A model generated the notes under the pieces. That model made no database searches. It was given only the letters and a program-made list of their open reading frames with translations, and was not told the DNA's origin. A DNA stretch of 64,000 bases from Amycolatopsis roodepoortensis (GTDB lineage: Bacteria; Actinomycetota; Actinomycetes; Mycobacteriales; Pseudonocardiaceae): contig NZ_JADBEJ010000007.1 in NCBI RefSeq assembly GCF_014873915.1, positions 1-64,000 on the forward strand, read 5' to 3'. The position numbers and the translations under genes are program-made. Shown piece by piece: positions 38,836 to 47,671 of the stretch (positions are counted from its first letter, which is position 1; each line of letters opens with the position of its first letter).

Positions 38836-40634
38836 GCGGCCTCGCTGAACAGCTGCAGCTGGCCCCGCTTTCGGCGGGCCGCGGTGCCGTCGAGCCATGA
38901 CCGGTCACGCATTCCCAAGTGGACGGTGATGGGCGCGGTCTCGAGTTGCGCGCGGTCGGATGCGGACTCGGTGCCGCTTCGTGCGCGCTGGGCGGCCTGG
39001 CCGAGGTTGTCACGGTGGTTCAACCAATCGAACCAAAGGCGCCGCTCGTCCGGTGCGACGCGCCCGAGGAACGCCCTGCGCTGCTTGCGTTTCTCGTCCT
39101 GTACGTCTGGTGGGAGTGCGTCCCATCGGGCTCGTTGTGCCCAGAGGCTTCGGGCCGCTTTGGCGGCGGGGTGCTGGCTGGTGGACCAGCGTTCACCTGT
39201 GGTTTTGGTGGCGTCTTCCAGGGTGCAGCGCAGTTTCCAGCGGAGGCGTTCGCGGGTGTGGTGCAGCCGCATCGCTTCGGGGTTGGCGGAGCCGTAGGAG
39301 CGGGGGGTGGGGGTGTACCACCTAGTGGTCTGCTTTTGGGGAAGTGCCTGTTCAGCACGGGATCCGAGGGCGTAGCGGTGACAATGGTCGGCTCCTCCGG
39401 CGTACCGCTCGGGAATGGCGATGACACCGTGTTCGGTGAGCTGAGCTTTGACCTCGATCGTCACTCCTTTTGAGACACAGGCGCGCTCGGCGAGGCTCCG
39501 GACGTCGATGCTGCCGTCGCGGCTGGTGATCGCAACGGCGAGCGCGTCGATCACGGCCCGGATGCTCTTTTGGCGCTGCGGACGGAATCTCGCGATGAGG
39601 TCGGCGGCCGCGTCGTGCATGGCGGTCCGGGTACGTTCGAGGTCGGCGGCCGCCGTCTCGGCGTCCTGTGTGGACTGTGGGGCGTCGAGTTCGGTGAAGC
39701 GGCGGGCGCGGTGCTGGGTCGGGTCGGCGGCGCGCTCGACGGCGGGCTGCCAGTAGCGCGCCCTCCAGCCGTCGCGGCCGAGCTTGCGGGCGCGGGCGGT
39801 ACTGGCCTGGGAGGCGATTTGCCAGGCGGCGGATTCGTCTAGACCACGCTCGGCGGCGATCTCGGTCTGCGCCCGGAACCACATGAATTTGCGGAAATCG
39901 ACCTGCCCGCGCGCGATGACCCGGCTGTCTTCCAGGATGGCCCACGTCTGGGCGAAGGTCAGGCCGTTCCGGATCGCCGCACAGGTACGGCGGTACTCGC
40001 GCTCGGATGCGGTCTGCTGCTCCGGGGTGCGGCGGCTGGACAACGACGGCCGAGGCGGGCTTTTCGGGGCTCTGGCGGGGCGTGTGGACGTCGTGGGGAC
40101 GTCGGCGGGGGTCAGGGTGCCGTCGAGGACGGGCGCGGCGTAGCCGAGCCGGTGCGGGGCGCTGAGGAGCCGGAACGTGCGCGGAACACGGAGTTCGGCA
40201 CGCACGCCGTGGCGTTCAGCGGCGTCCGCGACGTACGCGGCGTAGGCGTCCAGGAGGTTGTCCGGGACGCGCGCAAGGACGTGGTGGCCGCCGGGGCGTC
40301 CGGACGCGCGGACCAGGTACGCCAGGCCGTAGCCGGTGATCCAGTCGCGGAGGTCGTCGACGAGCGCTGTCCCAGCCTCGGCGAGGGCTCCGGTATCGGC
40401 GGGGTCGACGTCGACACCTTCGATGCCGGGCCGGAGGGTACCGGCGAGCGTGACGGCGTCCTCGCGCTGATGCAGCACGGAACGGGCCGTGTCGAGTTTC
40501 CGGCGTGTGGCGATGCCGTCGTTGTGCCTGTTGAGGACGATGAAGGGCCCGATGAACAGGGCCTGGTCGAGTTCGTCCAGGTGCCCGGCGGTGTGCGCAC
40601 TTGCGCCGGGTGGTGCCTGCGGGTCGTGCGACAC
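38832..40634 (-). CDS. Primase-polymerase-type plasmid replication initiator
   Basis: 600 residues. The N-terminal 180 residues contain GVDVDPADT (the hhDhD metal motif of archaeo-eukaryotic primases) and ASGRPGGHHVLARV (the conserved sxH-like region), then LSAPHRLGYAAP. The middle and C-terminal parts are helical with an HTH-like segment (VRSLAERACVSKGVTIEVKAQL). It is probably the replication protein of the plasmid. GTG 40634 is preferred because an operator palindrome (40650-40668) lies just upstream. The stop is in palindrome copy 38817-38835. Confidence 0.7.
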   Translation of the reverse strand: MSHDPQAPPGASAHTAGHLDELDQALFIGPFIVLNRHNDGIATRRKLDTARSVLHQREDAVTLAGTLRPGIEGVDVDPADTGALAEAGTALVDDLRDWITGYGLAYLVRASGRPGGHHVLARVPDNLLDAYAAYVADAAERHGVRAELRVPRTFRLLSAPHRLGYAAPVLDGTLTPADVPTTSTRPARAPKSPPRPSLSSRRTPEQQTASEREYRRTCAAIRNGLTFAQTWAILEDSRVIARGQVDFRKFMWFRAQTEIAAERGLDESAAWQIASQASTARARKLGRDGWRARYWQPAVERAADPTQHRARRFTELDAPQSTQDAETAAADLERTRTAMHDAAADLIARFRPQRQKSIRAVIDALAVAITSRDGSIDVRSLAERACVSKGVTIEVKAQLTEHGVIAIPERYAGGADHCHRYALGSRAEQALPQKQTTRWYTPTPRSYGSANPEAMRLHHTRERLRWKLRCTLEDATKTTGERWSTSQHPAAKAARSLWAQRARWDALPPDVQDEKRKQRRAFLGRVAPDERRLWFDWLNHRDNLGQAAQRARSGTESASDRAQLETAPITVHLGMRDRSWLDGTAARRKRGQLQLFSEAA

Positions 40635-40649
40635 GCGGGCGTGTTTTCC

Positions 40650-40668
40650 GTCAGACGTACCGTCTGAC
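40650..40668. promoter_or_regulatory. Operator at the replication gene promoter
   Basis: GTCAGACG, TAC, CGTCTGAC: a perfect inverted repeat 15 bp upstream of GTG 40634. Repression here would control copy number. The regulator is unknown; the RHH-like gene at 40864 is a candidate. Confidence 0.65.
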
Positions 40669-40777
40669 TCAGGGTGTGCGCTACCCTGGGGGCAGCGTTC
40701 CACCGCTGGACCTCCATAGCTGGGTACCGGTGGGGCGCTACGGGAGACGGTGCTGGCAGGCGGGTCTCCCCAGACTT

Positions 40778-40808
40778 CCGGGGGCTCGCCGTTATGGCGG
40801 GCCCCCGG
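40778..40808 (-). terminator. GC-rich hairpin terminator
   Basis: Arms of 13 bp with one G-T pair around GTTAT. It follows the RHH-like gene (end 40864) on the minus strand, before the replication gene promoter. Confidence 0.55.
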
Positions 40809-40863
40809 GCAATTCCGGGTTTCCGGAACGCCCCTAGTGTTTAGTTAGCGGTAAGTGGCGTGT

Positions 40864-41136
40864 CTAGCTCGCTTTCGCTGTGGGCATCTCGAAGGCTTGT
40901 TGTTTGGCCGGAATGGCTCGCCTTGCCGCCGATGCGGCGTGTATGACGCGCTTCTTCTTCGGCTTCCTCTTCTCATCCAGCAGTCCTTGCTCGATGAGCC
41001 ATAGCTCAACCAGGTCGTTGACCACATCGGTCATCGAGACCCTGAGATCGGAGCAGGCGTCTTTGAACGTCTGCTTCGTTTCCGGGGTGACTGGCGCGTC
41101 GATCGCGTCGGTACGCCCTGTCTTGGGTCTGGCCAT
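40864..41136 (-). CDS. RHH/CopG-like small DNA-binding protein
   Basis: 90 residues. APVTPETKQTFKDACSDLRV followed by SMTDVVNDLVELWLIEQGLL fits a strand-helix-helix (ribbon-helix-helix) fold, and the C-terminal tail is Lys/Arg/Ala-rich. It stands upstream of the replication gene and may be its regulator. The MFS reading frame runs 106 bp into this gene on the same strand in another frame. Confidence 0.65.
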   Translation of the reverse strand: MARPKTGRTDAIDAPVTPETKQTFKDACSDLRVSMTDVVNDLVELWLIEQGLLDEKRKPKKKRVIHAASAARRAIPAKQQAFEMPTAKAS

Positions 41137-42323
41137 GCGCTATTTGTATCGGACACCACACGGGTGAACGGCCACGACACGCAGGCACGGAACGGGTTTT
41201 TTCCGGAAAAAACCCCTCCCCCGAGAGCGGCCGCCGACAAGATCGAACACGATACCGGGAGCCACACGGCGAAAGCGTGGGCGGGCTGTATCGCGCCGAT
41301 GAGGCCTCCGGCTGCCATACCGGCGAAGATCACGGATGAGTCGATGGAGAGGACGGCGGGGGCCTGGTCGCGGGCGGTGTCGGTGAGCTGGCGGACGTAG
41401 GCGGGCTGGGCGGCCCAGAACGCGACTCCGGCGGCGAAGGGGAGAGCGATCGCTACGGGGGTCGGGCCGAGCAGTGGCCAGACGGCGAACGTGGCGACCT
41501 GTGCGGCGATGGCGGCGGTGGCGGTGGCACGGGGGCCGTGGCGGTCGGCGGCGCGGCCGCCGAGGTGGGTTCCGAGGACGGCACCGGCTCCGTAGGCGGC
41601 GAGCATCTGCGCAGGTGAGTACGTCGAAATCAGGGCTGTCAAATAGGTCTGGACCGCGAACGCGGCGGCCGATATGAGGAACTTCGCGGTCAGGATCGGG
41701 CGGATGCCGGGGAGCGCGACGGCGCGGAGGCGGCCGGCGAACGGGACGGGCGCGGCGTCGGGAGCCTGCTCGGGCAGGACGGTCCGGGCGACGGCGAGCG
41801 CCGCGACCGCCACGGCGGTGAGCGCGGCGAAAACGAGCGCGGGCCCGTGGTGGGCCGCAGTGAGCGCGGCCAGCGGCGGCGCGGTCGCGAGGGCGAAGGT
41901 GAGGCCGCCGATCACGACGGCCATCGCGCGGGCGCGGTGGCCGGGCGCGTTGAGTTCCGCGGCCTGGCCGAGCGCGGCCGCCATCGCTGCCGCGCTGCCG
42001 AGTCCGGCGAGGATCCGCGCAGCGATGAGGAATACGAAGCTGGGCGCCACGGCGGCGACGGCGTTTCCGGCGACGGTCAGCAGGAGCCCGGCCAGCAGGA
42101 CGCGGCGGCGGGACCAGTGCGCGGTGAGGACGCCGATGATCGGGGCGGCGATGCCGGAGGCGAGGCCGAACGCGGTGTTGAGCTGGCCGACGACGGCGAG
42201 CGGCAGGTGGAGGCCGTCGACGAGCGCGGGAACCAGGCCGGTTACAGCGTGGTTGGCCGCGCCGGTGGCGACGGTGGCGGCCGCGAGGGCGTAGGTGGCG
42301 GGGACGATGGTCCTGGTGGTCAT
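41031..42323 (-). CDS. MFS transporter with aberrant C-terminus
   Basis: 430 residues. Residues 1-370 show twelve hydrophobic helices and the MFS loop 2-3 signature as GVLTAHWSRRRVLLAG, resembling arabinose-efflux/DHA1 drug exporters. After about residue 375 (GGVFSGKNPF) the sequence becomes hydrophilic and atypical and overlaps the RHH-like gene, so the native end has probably been replaced. ATG 42323 overlaps the upstream stop (ATGA). Confidence 0.8.
   Translation of the reverse strand: MTTRTIVPATYALAAATVATGAANHAVTGLVPALVDGLHLPLAVVGQLNTAFGLASGIAAPIIGVLTAHWSRRRVLLAGLLLTVAGNAVAAVAPSFVFLIAARILAGLGSAAAMAAALGQAAELNAPGHRARAMAVVIGGLTFALATAPPLAALTAAHHGPALVFAALTAVAVAALAVARTVLPEQAPDAAPVPFAGRLRAVALPGIRPILTAKFLISAAAFAVQTYLTALISTYSPAQMLAAYGAGAVLGTHLGGRAADRHGPRATATAAIAAQVATFAVWPLLGPTPVAIALPFAAGVAFWAAQPAYVRQLTDTARDQAPAVLSIDSSVIFAGMAAGGLIGAIQPAHAFAVWLPVSCSILSAAALGGGVFSGKNPFRACVSWPFTRVVSDTNSAWPDPRQGVPTRSTRQSPRKRSRRSKTPAPISGSR
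41194..41215. repeat. 22-bp perfect palindrome inside the MFS 3' end
   Basis: GGGTTTTTTCC followed by its reverse complement. It lies at the point where MFS-like sequence stops and may mark an old terminator or the recombination joint. Confidence 0.55.
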
Positions 42324-42904
42324 CGCGCGGCCTGGTTAGGTGTGGGCAGGCGGGCGGCGTAGTGGGGGAGGACGTCGGGGGCGCGGCGGGTGAGCAGCTG
42401 GCGCCGGACGGTTTCGGTGGTGAGGGCGACGGGGCGCCCGGCGGCGCTGAGGACGGCGCGGCCGATGAGGACGGGCGCGGTGTGTTCGTCGTCGAAGTGC
42501 CGGGTTTCGGGGCGGGTGACGAGGTAGGCGGCGCGGTGGAGGCCGTCGAGCAGGGTTTCGACGAGCTGATCGCCCTCGCGCAGGGCCCGGCGGGCGGCGA
42601 GGTTGAACCGCATGGCCGGTTCCGCGACCAGCTCGACGACCGTGGCGGCGATGAGGATGGGGCTGGACGCGGCGCTGATGAGGCGGGTGGTGCGGCGCAG
42701 CACGGGGGTTCCGGCCGGGAGGTCGAGCAGCGGCGCGTCGGCCTCGGTGAGCGCTTCGGTGGCCGGTTCGGTGGCCTGCTGGGCGGCGAGGGGGTATCCG
42801 GTCCACCAGGCGAGGGCGTCGTGGATGGCGGGGGCGGCGCGCACGATGCGGGCGAGCCGGGCGAGGTCGTAGTCGAGATCGTGGACGGGACTGGTGGTGA
42901 TCAT
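42320..42904 (-). CDS. UbiC/UTRA-like fold protein
   Basis: 194 residues. GTPVLRRTTRLISAASSPIL, then AATVVELVAEPAM and LREGDQLVETLLDGLHRAA recall the chorismate-lyase/UTRA fold, in which RxVxL and a ligand-binding loop precede a terminal helix. The match is remote. It is coupled to the MFS gene, so it may make or sense the exported compound. Confidence 0.5.
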   Translation of the reverse strand: MITTSPVHDLDYDLARLARIVRAAPAIHDALAWWTGYPLAAQQATEPATEALTEADAPLLDLPAGTPVLRRTTRLISAASSPILIAATVVELVAEPAMRFNLAARRALREGDQLVETLLDGLHRAAYLVTRPETRHFDDEHTAPVLIGRAVLSAAGRPVALTTETVRRQLLTRRAPDVLPHYAARLPTPNQAAR

Positions 42905-43059
42905 GGCGGTTCCCGGGGTCTGGGGGCGGTTCGTGGTGGGCGGCGGCCGCGCGGGGAGGGACGCGATCGGTGCGGGCCGTGTCGGTCACGGCGGCGCCCG
43001 ATGAGGGGGGGTGTCCGGGCGGCACTGGCGATCGCTGAAAGAGCCGCGCGGCCGCCGGG

Positions 43060-43926
43060 TCAGTACGCCGACCTCCTTTCCGTGATGGGCTCCCCGGTCG
43101 CGGGGTCGGGCTCGCCGGGCACCGTGGTGCCGTCGGCGACGCTGAGGTGCGGTGATGCAGGCTGGATCAGTGAGCGCGGGCCGCTCCGGTGCTGGCGGTG
43201 AAGGGCGTGGTCGACGCGGGCGGTGCAGTGCGGGCGGCCGCGGGCGGTGTCGTCGGCGATTTGCCATTCCCGGAACGAGCGGGCGCCTTGGGCGCGGCGT
43301 GCGGCAGGGATGTTGTTCGCCGGGATGGCTACCTGCTCGGTGTCGTCGGCGGCGACGAGGTCGTTGCCGCGCTGGCTGCGCCATCCGGCGGGGATCGCGT
43401 CGTCGGGGAAGACGTCGGCGACGGGGGCGCCGGGGCGGATGAGGTGGTCTTCGCGGCCGCCGTAGCTGTAGCGCCACCGGAAGTTGCCGGGTGGGTCCGG
43501 CTCGACGAGCTCGACGAAGCGGCGGACTTCCTTGGTGTAGGCGTAAAACCGGGTGTCCGGTGCGGTGCGCATGATCCGCATCCAGGCGCGGGTGTAGTCG
43601 TCTGAGAAGAAATCGCCGGCGTCGTGGACGCGCACGACCGCGCCGCGAAACCTCGGTGCGGCGAGTTCGGCGATCATGGCGGCCTCCCATCCGGCGGGGT
43701 CGGAGATGACGAAGCGAAGGTTCGTTTCGTGGGCTTGGCGGACGTTGGACCAGCGGTAGGTGCCGGTCAGGGCGTAGCAGGCTCGCGCGCAGATCCCGGC
43801 TGCGGGACAGGTGCGGATCGTGGTGCCGTCGATTCGCGCGGAGAGTGCGGGGATCGTCCAGGTGTAGACGTCGATCGCGGCGAGCCGCTTGTTCCCCTTC
43901 CGGAGAAGGGTCTTGGTGTGCTGCAC
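43060..43926 (-). CDS. gp88-like protein
   Basis: About 288 residues. TLLRKGNKRLAAIDVYTWTIP, ICARACYALTGTYRW, VVRVHDAGDFFSDDYTRAWM and FYAYTKEVRRF match the Gp88 family of actinobacterial phages and plasmids, whose conserved Cys and DAGDFF motifs suggest a metal-dependent enzyme of unknown function. The in-frame palindrome copy at 43152-43170 encodes LIQPAS near the C-terminus. The start is uncertain: GTG 43926 or TTG 43944, neither with a good ribosome-binding site. Confidence 0.75.
   Translation of the reverse strand: MQHTKTLLRKGNKRLAAIDVYTWTIPALSARIDGTTIRTCPAAGICARACYALTGTYRWSNVRQAHETNLRFVISDPAGWEAAMIAELAAPRFRGAVVRVHDAGDFFSDDYTRAWMRIMRTAPDTRFYAYTKEVRRFVELVEPDPPGNFRWRYSYGGREDHLIRPGAPVADVFPDDAIPAGWRSQRGNDLVAADDTEQVAIPANNIPAARRAQGARSFREWQIADDTARGRPHCTARVDHALHRQHRSGPRSLIQPASPHLSVADGTTVPGEPDPATGEPITERRSAY
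43152..43170 (+). repeat. 19-bp palindrome family, copy 34
   Basis: GTGATGCAGGCTGGATCAG, in frame in the gp88-like gene. Confidence 0.9.
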
Positions 43927-44018
43927 GGGTGGGTTGTGTGGCAAATGACGGGCTTTCTGTTGCGGCGGAACGGATTCCGGGGTGCGCGTATCGCCCGTCT
44001 GCGCACTGTGGACGGTGG

Positions 44019-44037
44019 GTGATGCAGGCTGGATCAG
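44019..44037 (+). repeat. 19-bp palindrome family, copy 35
   Basis: GTGATGCAGGCTGGATCAG, 4 bp after the stop of gene 44042-44878. Confidence 0.9.
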
Positions 44038-44041
44038 CGGT

Positions 44042-44878
44042 CTACGCCGCGGCGTCGCCCGGTTCGGCGGGGAAGGCGTCGGCGGGAATGTGGAGCCGCT
44101 CGACCGGCTCGCGCGGGTGGTTGTGGTTGAAGTCCTCGATGAGCGCGCGGTAGACGCGGTGGAGCGGGTCACCGGGGCCGAGCTGGTCCAGGAGCGCGCA
44201 GAGGGACCGGTAGATCCGATCGTCCACATCGGCCCTGCCGTCGCGGAAGTTGTTCCGCGCGACCCGGCAGCGAAGGAGGAACCTCGAGGCGTGCCGGTCG
44301 CCGCCGTCGGTGCGCGGCCGGGCCGGATACCGGGCCGACCTCCCCTGAAAGCCGTGTTCGACGCGAAGCACCCCGCCGAGCAGGAGCCGGTCGACGAGGT
44401 CGGTGTTCGTACCGAGATCGGTTCGGCGGTAGAGGGCGATCGTGCGCGCGAGGCGGTCCATCTCCTCGACGCTGAACGGGCTCATGCCGGGGTCGCCGTC
44501 GACGGCGTGCATGAGACCGTCGAGTTCGACGCGGGAGGGGAGGCCCTGGTGGCAGCCGGTGTAGACGGCCTGCATGAGGTCGATCAGAAGGTGCCACCAG
44601 AACGCGAACTCGGCGCGGATGACGGCGCGGTCGACGTCGATGTGCCCGGCGGGGAGCCGCTGGCGCTGCGCCCGGTCGGCAAGTGCTTCTCGGACGGTGA
44701 GGTCGAGCGGGACGCCGTCGGCGGCGAGGCGGCGCGCGTAGGCCTGCACGAAATGCACTTGCGTCGGCTGATCGCCCTGCGCGGCCGCGAAAGAGATCCG
44801 GTGCAGCCTGCGGGTATGGCGGCTGAACGCGGTCCGCGGGCGGGACGGTGATGCAGCGTGGATCGTCGGTGTGGTCAT
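44042..44878 (-). CDS. Hypothetical protein
   Basis: 278 residues, predominantly helical and His/Arg-rich, with FAFWWHLLIDLMQAVYTGCHQG and VEEMDRLARTIALYRRTDL. Residues 5-10 (TIHAAS) are encoded by a degenerate palindrome copy (44848-44866). GGAAG lies 8 nt before ATG 44878. No family recognised. Confidence 0.6.
   Translation of the reverse strand: MTTPTIHAASPSRPRTAFSRHTRRLHRISFAAAQGDQPTQVHFVQAYARRLAADGVPLDLTVREALADRAQRQRLPAGHIDVDRAVIRAEFAFWWHLLIDLMQAVYTGCHQGLPSRVELDGLMHAVDGDPGMSPFSVEEMDRLARTIALYRRTDLGTNTDLVDRLLLGGVLRVEHGFQGRSARYPARPRTDGGDRHASRFLLRCRVARNNFRDGRADVDDRIYRSLCALLDQLGPGDPLHRVYRALIEDFNHNHPREPVERLHIPADAFPAEPGDAAA
44848..44866 (+). repeat. 19-bp palindrome family, copy 36 (degenerate)
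   Basis: GTGATGCAGCGTGGATCGT, in frame at the start of gene 44042-44878. Confidence 0.65.
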
Positions 44879-44946
44879 TGTGGTGTCTTCCGGCCGGGGT
44901 GGGCCGCGCGCCGACGGGGAGGTCGCCGCGCGGCCGCTCGGGTCGG

Positions 44947-45219
44947 CTACAGCTCGCGGCTGGCCGGGGTGATCGACAGTTCGCGGCTGTCGGGGGAGAC
45001 GGACCAGGTGATTCGGGTGCCGTCGGGGGAGACGCCGGTGATGCGGGTGCCGTCCGGCGCGGCGCCGGTGGTGCCGACGCCGTGCAGGTACGAGGCGGGA
45101 CCGCTGGCGACGTCCGGGGTGTCGGCGAGGGCGGTTCCGGCGGCGGCGAGGCCGGCGCCGGTGACGACCGCGCCGAGGAAGAGCCCGGCGACGGTCCGGC
45201 GGGTGAGGGAGTGGGACAT
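44947..45219 (-). CDS. Secreted repeat protein with PDGTRIT units
   Basis: 90 residues. A signal peptide with an RR pair (SLTRRTVAGLFLGAVVTGAG...ALA) suggests Sec or Tat export. The mature part contains ASYLHGVG, two exact PDGTRIT units and two SREL units (SPDSREL, PASREL), ending in SREL. GGAGG precedes ATG 45219. The ASYL...APDGTRIT module also occurs in the neighbouring secreted protein, so the two are related. Function unknown; a small secreted effector, signal or peptide precursor is possible. Confidence 0.65.
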   Translation of the reverse strand: MSHSLTRRTVAGLFLGAVVTGAGLAAAGTALADTPDVASGPASYLHGVGTTGAAPDGTRITGVSPDGTRITWSVSPDSRELSITPASREL

Positions 45220-45315
45220 TGAGGTACCTCCAGGAAAGAACAGAAATTCGTGGTGTGGGGATGTGCGAGCTCGCGGCGCGCGGTCACCGCAGGGTGTGCG
45301 GTTCACGGGCGCTGG

Positions 45316-45933
45316 TCAGCAGCGCGGGAGCGACCGGTCCGGGGACAGGTAGACGTAGTTGAAATTGACGTAGCCGTAGATCCAGCGGCCGCCGGTGTAG
45401 TAGGCGATCCAGTTCCACCAGGTGCCTCCGGCGGGCTGCTCGCACCAGATCCACAGGTGGGAGTACGGGGCCAGGTGGCCGCGCACCGTGCCCGACGGGA
45501 CTGTGGCGCGGATCCGGACACCGGTGGCGCCGGTGCTGCGGCCGGGGAACCACTGGTAGCCCGCCATCGTGCTCATCTGCCCCTTGGGGCCCGCCGCCGG
45601 CGGCGGGGTGTTGTTGCCCGGACGGGGGCCGTGCTGGTCACGGGCGAGGGTGATCCCACCGGTGACCTTCACCGGGATGCTGACGGCATCCGGGGCCTGG
45701 CCCTCGGCGACGGCTGGGGCGACGCCGTCAGCCCAGCTGTGCCCTGGGATGGCCGATAGGGCCGTGATGCGGGTGCCGTCGGGCGCGTGGCCGCCGAGAT
45801 AGGAGGCCGTGCCGCTCTGCGGCTGGGTGACGTGGCCGGGTGCGGCGTTGGCGAGGCCGGTACCACCCGCCATACTGGCCAGAGCGAGAGCACCGGCCAC
45901 GCCGAGCTTCGCCCGCTGCGTGAGCAGCTGCAT
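45316..45933 (-). CDS. Secreted protein with ASYL-PDGTRIT module and aromatic C-domain
   Basis: 205 residues. After a signal peptide (KLGVAGALALASMAGGTGLANA) comes TASYLGGHAPDGTRIT, a Pro-rich linker, and a C-terminal domain rich in Trp/Tyr (LWIWCEQPAGGTWWNWIAYY) with two Cys that may form a disulphide. The domain looks like an extracellular beta-sandwich. GGGAGAAAACA precedes ATG 45933. It shares its N-terminal module with the 44947 gene. Confidence 0.7.
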   Translation of the reverse strand: MQLLTQRAKLGVAGALALASMAGGTGLANAAPGHVTQPQSGTASYLGGHAPDGTRITALSAIPGHSWADGVAPAVAEGQAPDAVSIPVKVTGGITLARDQHGPRPGNNTPPPAAGPKGQMSTMAGYQWFPGRSTGATGVRIRATVPSGTVRGHLAPYSHLWIWCEQPAGGTWWNWIAYYTGGRWIYGYVNFNYVYLSPDRSLPRC

Positions 45934-46465
45934 TGTTTTCTCCCTTTGCGATCGTCCATGGAAATGGATTCGCAGAGGCGTCACCCGGGCCATGCACAAG
46001 GGTCTTTCATCGCACCGATTGTCTCGGCGAAGAAATTTTCTTGCGGGGCGGGGCGGAATTGCGCAGGTTCCCCAACCTGTCCGCGCCTACTCTGGTCCGG
46101 GACTGTGTGACGTCCCCGCGATCAGCGCCTGTGTTGCTGATGAGACCTACGATGCAGTGCGAAAACACGGCCCGTCAAGCATTTTCGGGAAAAGTTTTAC
46201 ACTGAGTTTCGGCGGTCTTTTCCGGGCATGGCAAGGGCCCGGCTGACCCGAAGTCGGCCGGGGGCGGCAGTCAAATTTACTTCAATTATTGGCGCGAAAT
46301 AGGACGCATTTATCTGTTGTCGAATTAATGCGAATGTTGCGCTGGTTTCTGTAGTGCGGGGGTGCCGTCGCCGCACCCGGCCTGTGAGCGGGTGCGGCGA
46401 CGGACGAGGTGAGCTTCGCTACGGGGAAGCGCAGCGCGCTCTGGTCCGGGATGATGCAGCGTGCA
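45934..46465. other. AT-richer intergenic region
   Basis: 530 bp between the secreted-protein gene and the next minus-strand gene end. It holds the presumed promoter of the secreted genes (AT-rich 46260-46345), the hairpin at 46365 and palindrome copy 46451. No convincing gene. Confidence 0.45.
46365..46403 (-). terminator. 14-bp-arm hairpin
   Basis: CCGTCGCCGCACCC (46365-46378) pairs exactly with 46390-46403. It follows the gene 46466-47320 on the minus strand. Confidence 0.6.
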
Positions 46466-46469
46466 TCAC
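46451..46469 (+). repeat. 19-bp palindrome family, copy 37
   Basis: ATGATGCAGCGTGCATCAC, gives the stop of minus gene 46466-47320. Confidence 0.85.
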
Positions 46470-47320
46470 GCGGCACTGGTCGGCGGCCGGACGAGGCGGG
46501 GCCGTCGTGCGGCACGCACCGTCTCGGCGGCGAGGATCAGTGAATTCGGGGCCCGCATTACCGGCAGGACCGGCGCGAGGACATCGGCGACGTCGTCGAC
46601 GCTGGCGAACGCGTGGCCGAGTAGCCACACGGTGCGAGGCTGGCGGGTCTCGCGGTGGACGGCGTAGAGCTCCATCGTGGCGGGGACGTAGCCGAGTGAC
46701 CAGGTGCCCGCGATGCCGCTGGGCTCGAGTTCGGCGGGCCGGTCGTCGGGTTCGCGGCGCCACTGGGTTCCCCATGGCTCGATGCCGCCGAGGATCGTGC
46801 CGCCCCAGGTGGCGCGCTGGCCCCGGTCGGGGTTGTCGGCGATGAACAGGTCGGCGTCGAGGAAGACCTCGACGCCGGCGGGCGGCGCCGGGTCGCGCTG
46901 CCATCCGGCGGCCGCCTCGGCGAGCGGTCCGTCGACGAGCCCGAGGCCGATCACGAACTCTCTCAGGATTTCGGCGGTGATCGTGACGTTGTCGAGCTGC
47001 TCGACCAGGACGCCGTGGGCGGTGGCCGCGTACGACCGTGCTTCCTCGATCGACAGGAGCGGGTCGACCGCTCGCGGACGCCGTCCGGCGTGCACCTGGA
47101 TCAGGGTCGTCGCGGCGGCTTCGCCGTCGGCGCGGAGTTTCCGGGCGAGGAGGTGCAGGGTGGCGTCGAGGCGCATGAGATCCGCGGCGGGGTCCTCGGT
47201 GAGGCTGCCGGCAGTGTCGATGAGCAGGCCTTCGATCGGCACGGGCACGTGCTCGACGCGGCCGTCGACGAGATGGAGTTTGAGATGATGGCGCCTGCGG
47301 TGCCAGGTGTGCGGTGACAT
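46466..47320 (-). CDS. Hypothetical protein
   Basis: 284 residues, alpha/beta, with HHLKLHLVDGRVEHVPVPIE, LLSIEEARSYAATAHGVLVE and WSLGYVPATMELYAVHRETR. GGGGGAGGACC precedes ATG 47320. The stop codon is supplied by palindrome copy 46451-46469. No family recognised. Confidence 0.6.
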   Translation of the reverse strand: MSPHTWHRRRHHLKLHLVDGRVEHVPVPIEGLLIDTAGSLTEDPAADLMRLDATLHLLARKLRADGEAAATTLIQVHAGRRPRAVDPLLSIEEARSYAATAHGVLVEQLDNVTITAEILREFVIGLGLVDGPLAEAAAGWQRDPAPPAGVEVFLDADLFIADNPDRGQRATWGGTILGGIEPWGTQWRREPDDRPAELEPSGIAGTWSLGYVPATMELYAVHRETRQPRTVWLLGHAFASVDDVADVLAPVLPVMRAPNSLILAAETVRAARRPRLVRPPTSAA

Positions 47321-47348
47321 GGTCCTCCCCCGAGGGTCTGTCCGCTGG

Positions 47349-47367
47349 GTGATGCACGGTGCATCAG
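47349..47367 (+). repeat. 19-bp palindrome family, copy 38
   Basis: GTGATGCACGGTGCATCAG, altered centre that still pairs; upstream of gene 46466-47320. Confidence 0.7.
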
Positions 47368-47671
47368 CCGGATACTGGGCGGTGGCCACCGGCAGAGGGA
47401 TCCGGATGGGTGGGTGGTCCCATCTGCCGGTGGCCGCCTCGGACCGCGGGGCGTCGCGGTCCTGCTGGAGCCCACCGGTACCGCCCCACGGACCGGTGGA
47501 CGACTCACTGAAGCTTCCCCAAAGTGCTGACTTCAGTTAACATCTGGCGTCGAGAGTAACTAGAACGGCTAGTTTGTCAACCAAGGTCAGCATTGCACGG
47601 TAAGGGTGGGTACAGTGCACGACTCCCAGCAAGGGGCCGGTGACGTGCAGAAAGACGCGTCCCAAGGCGAT

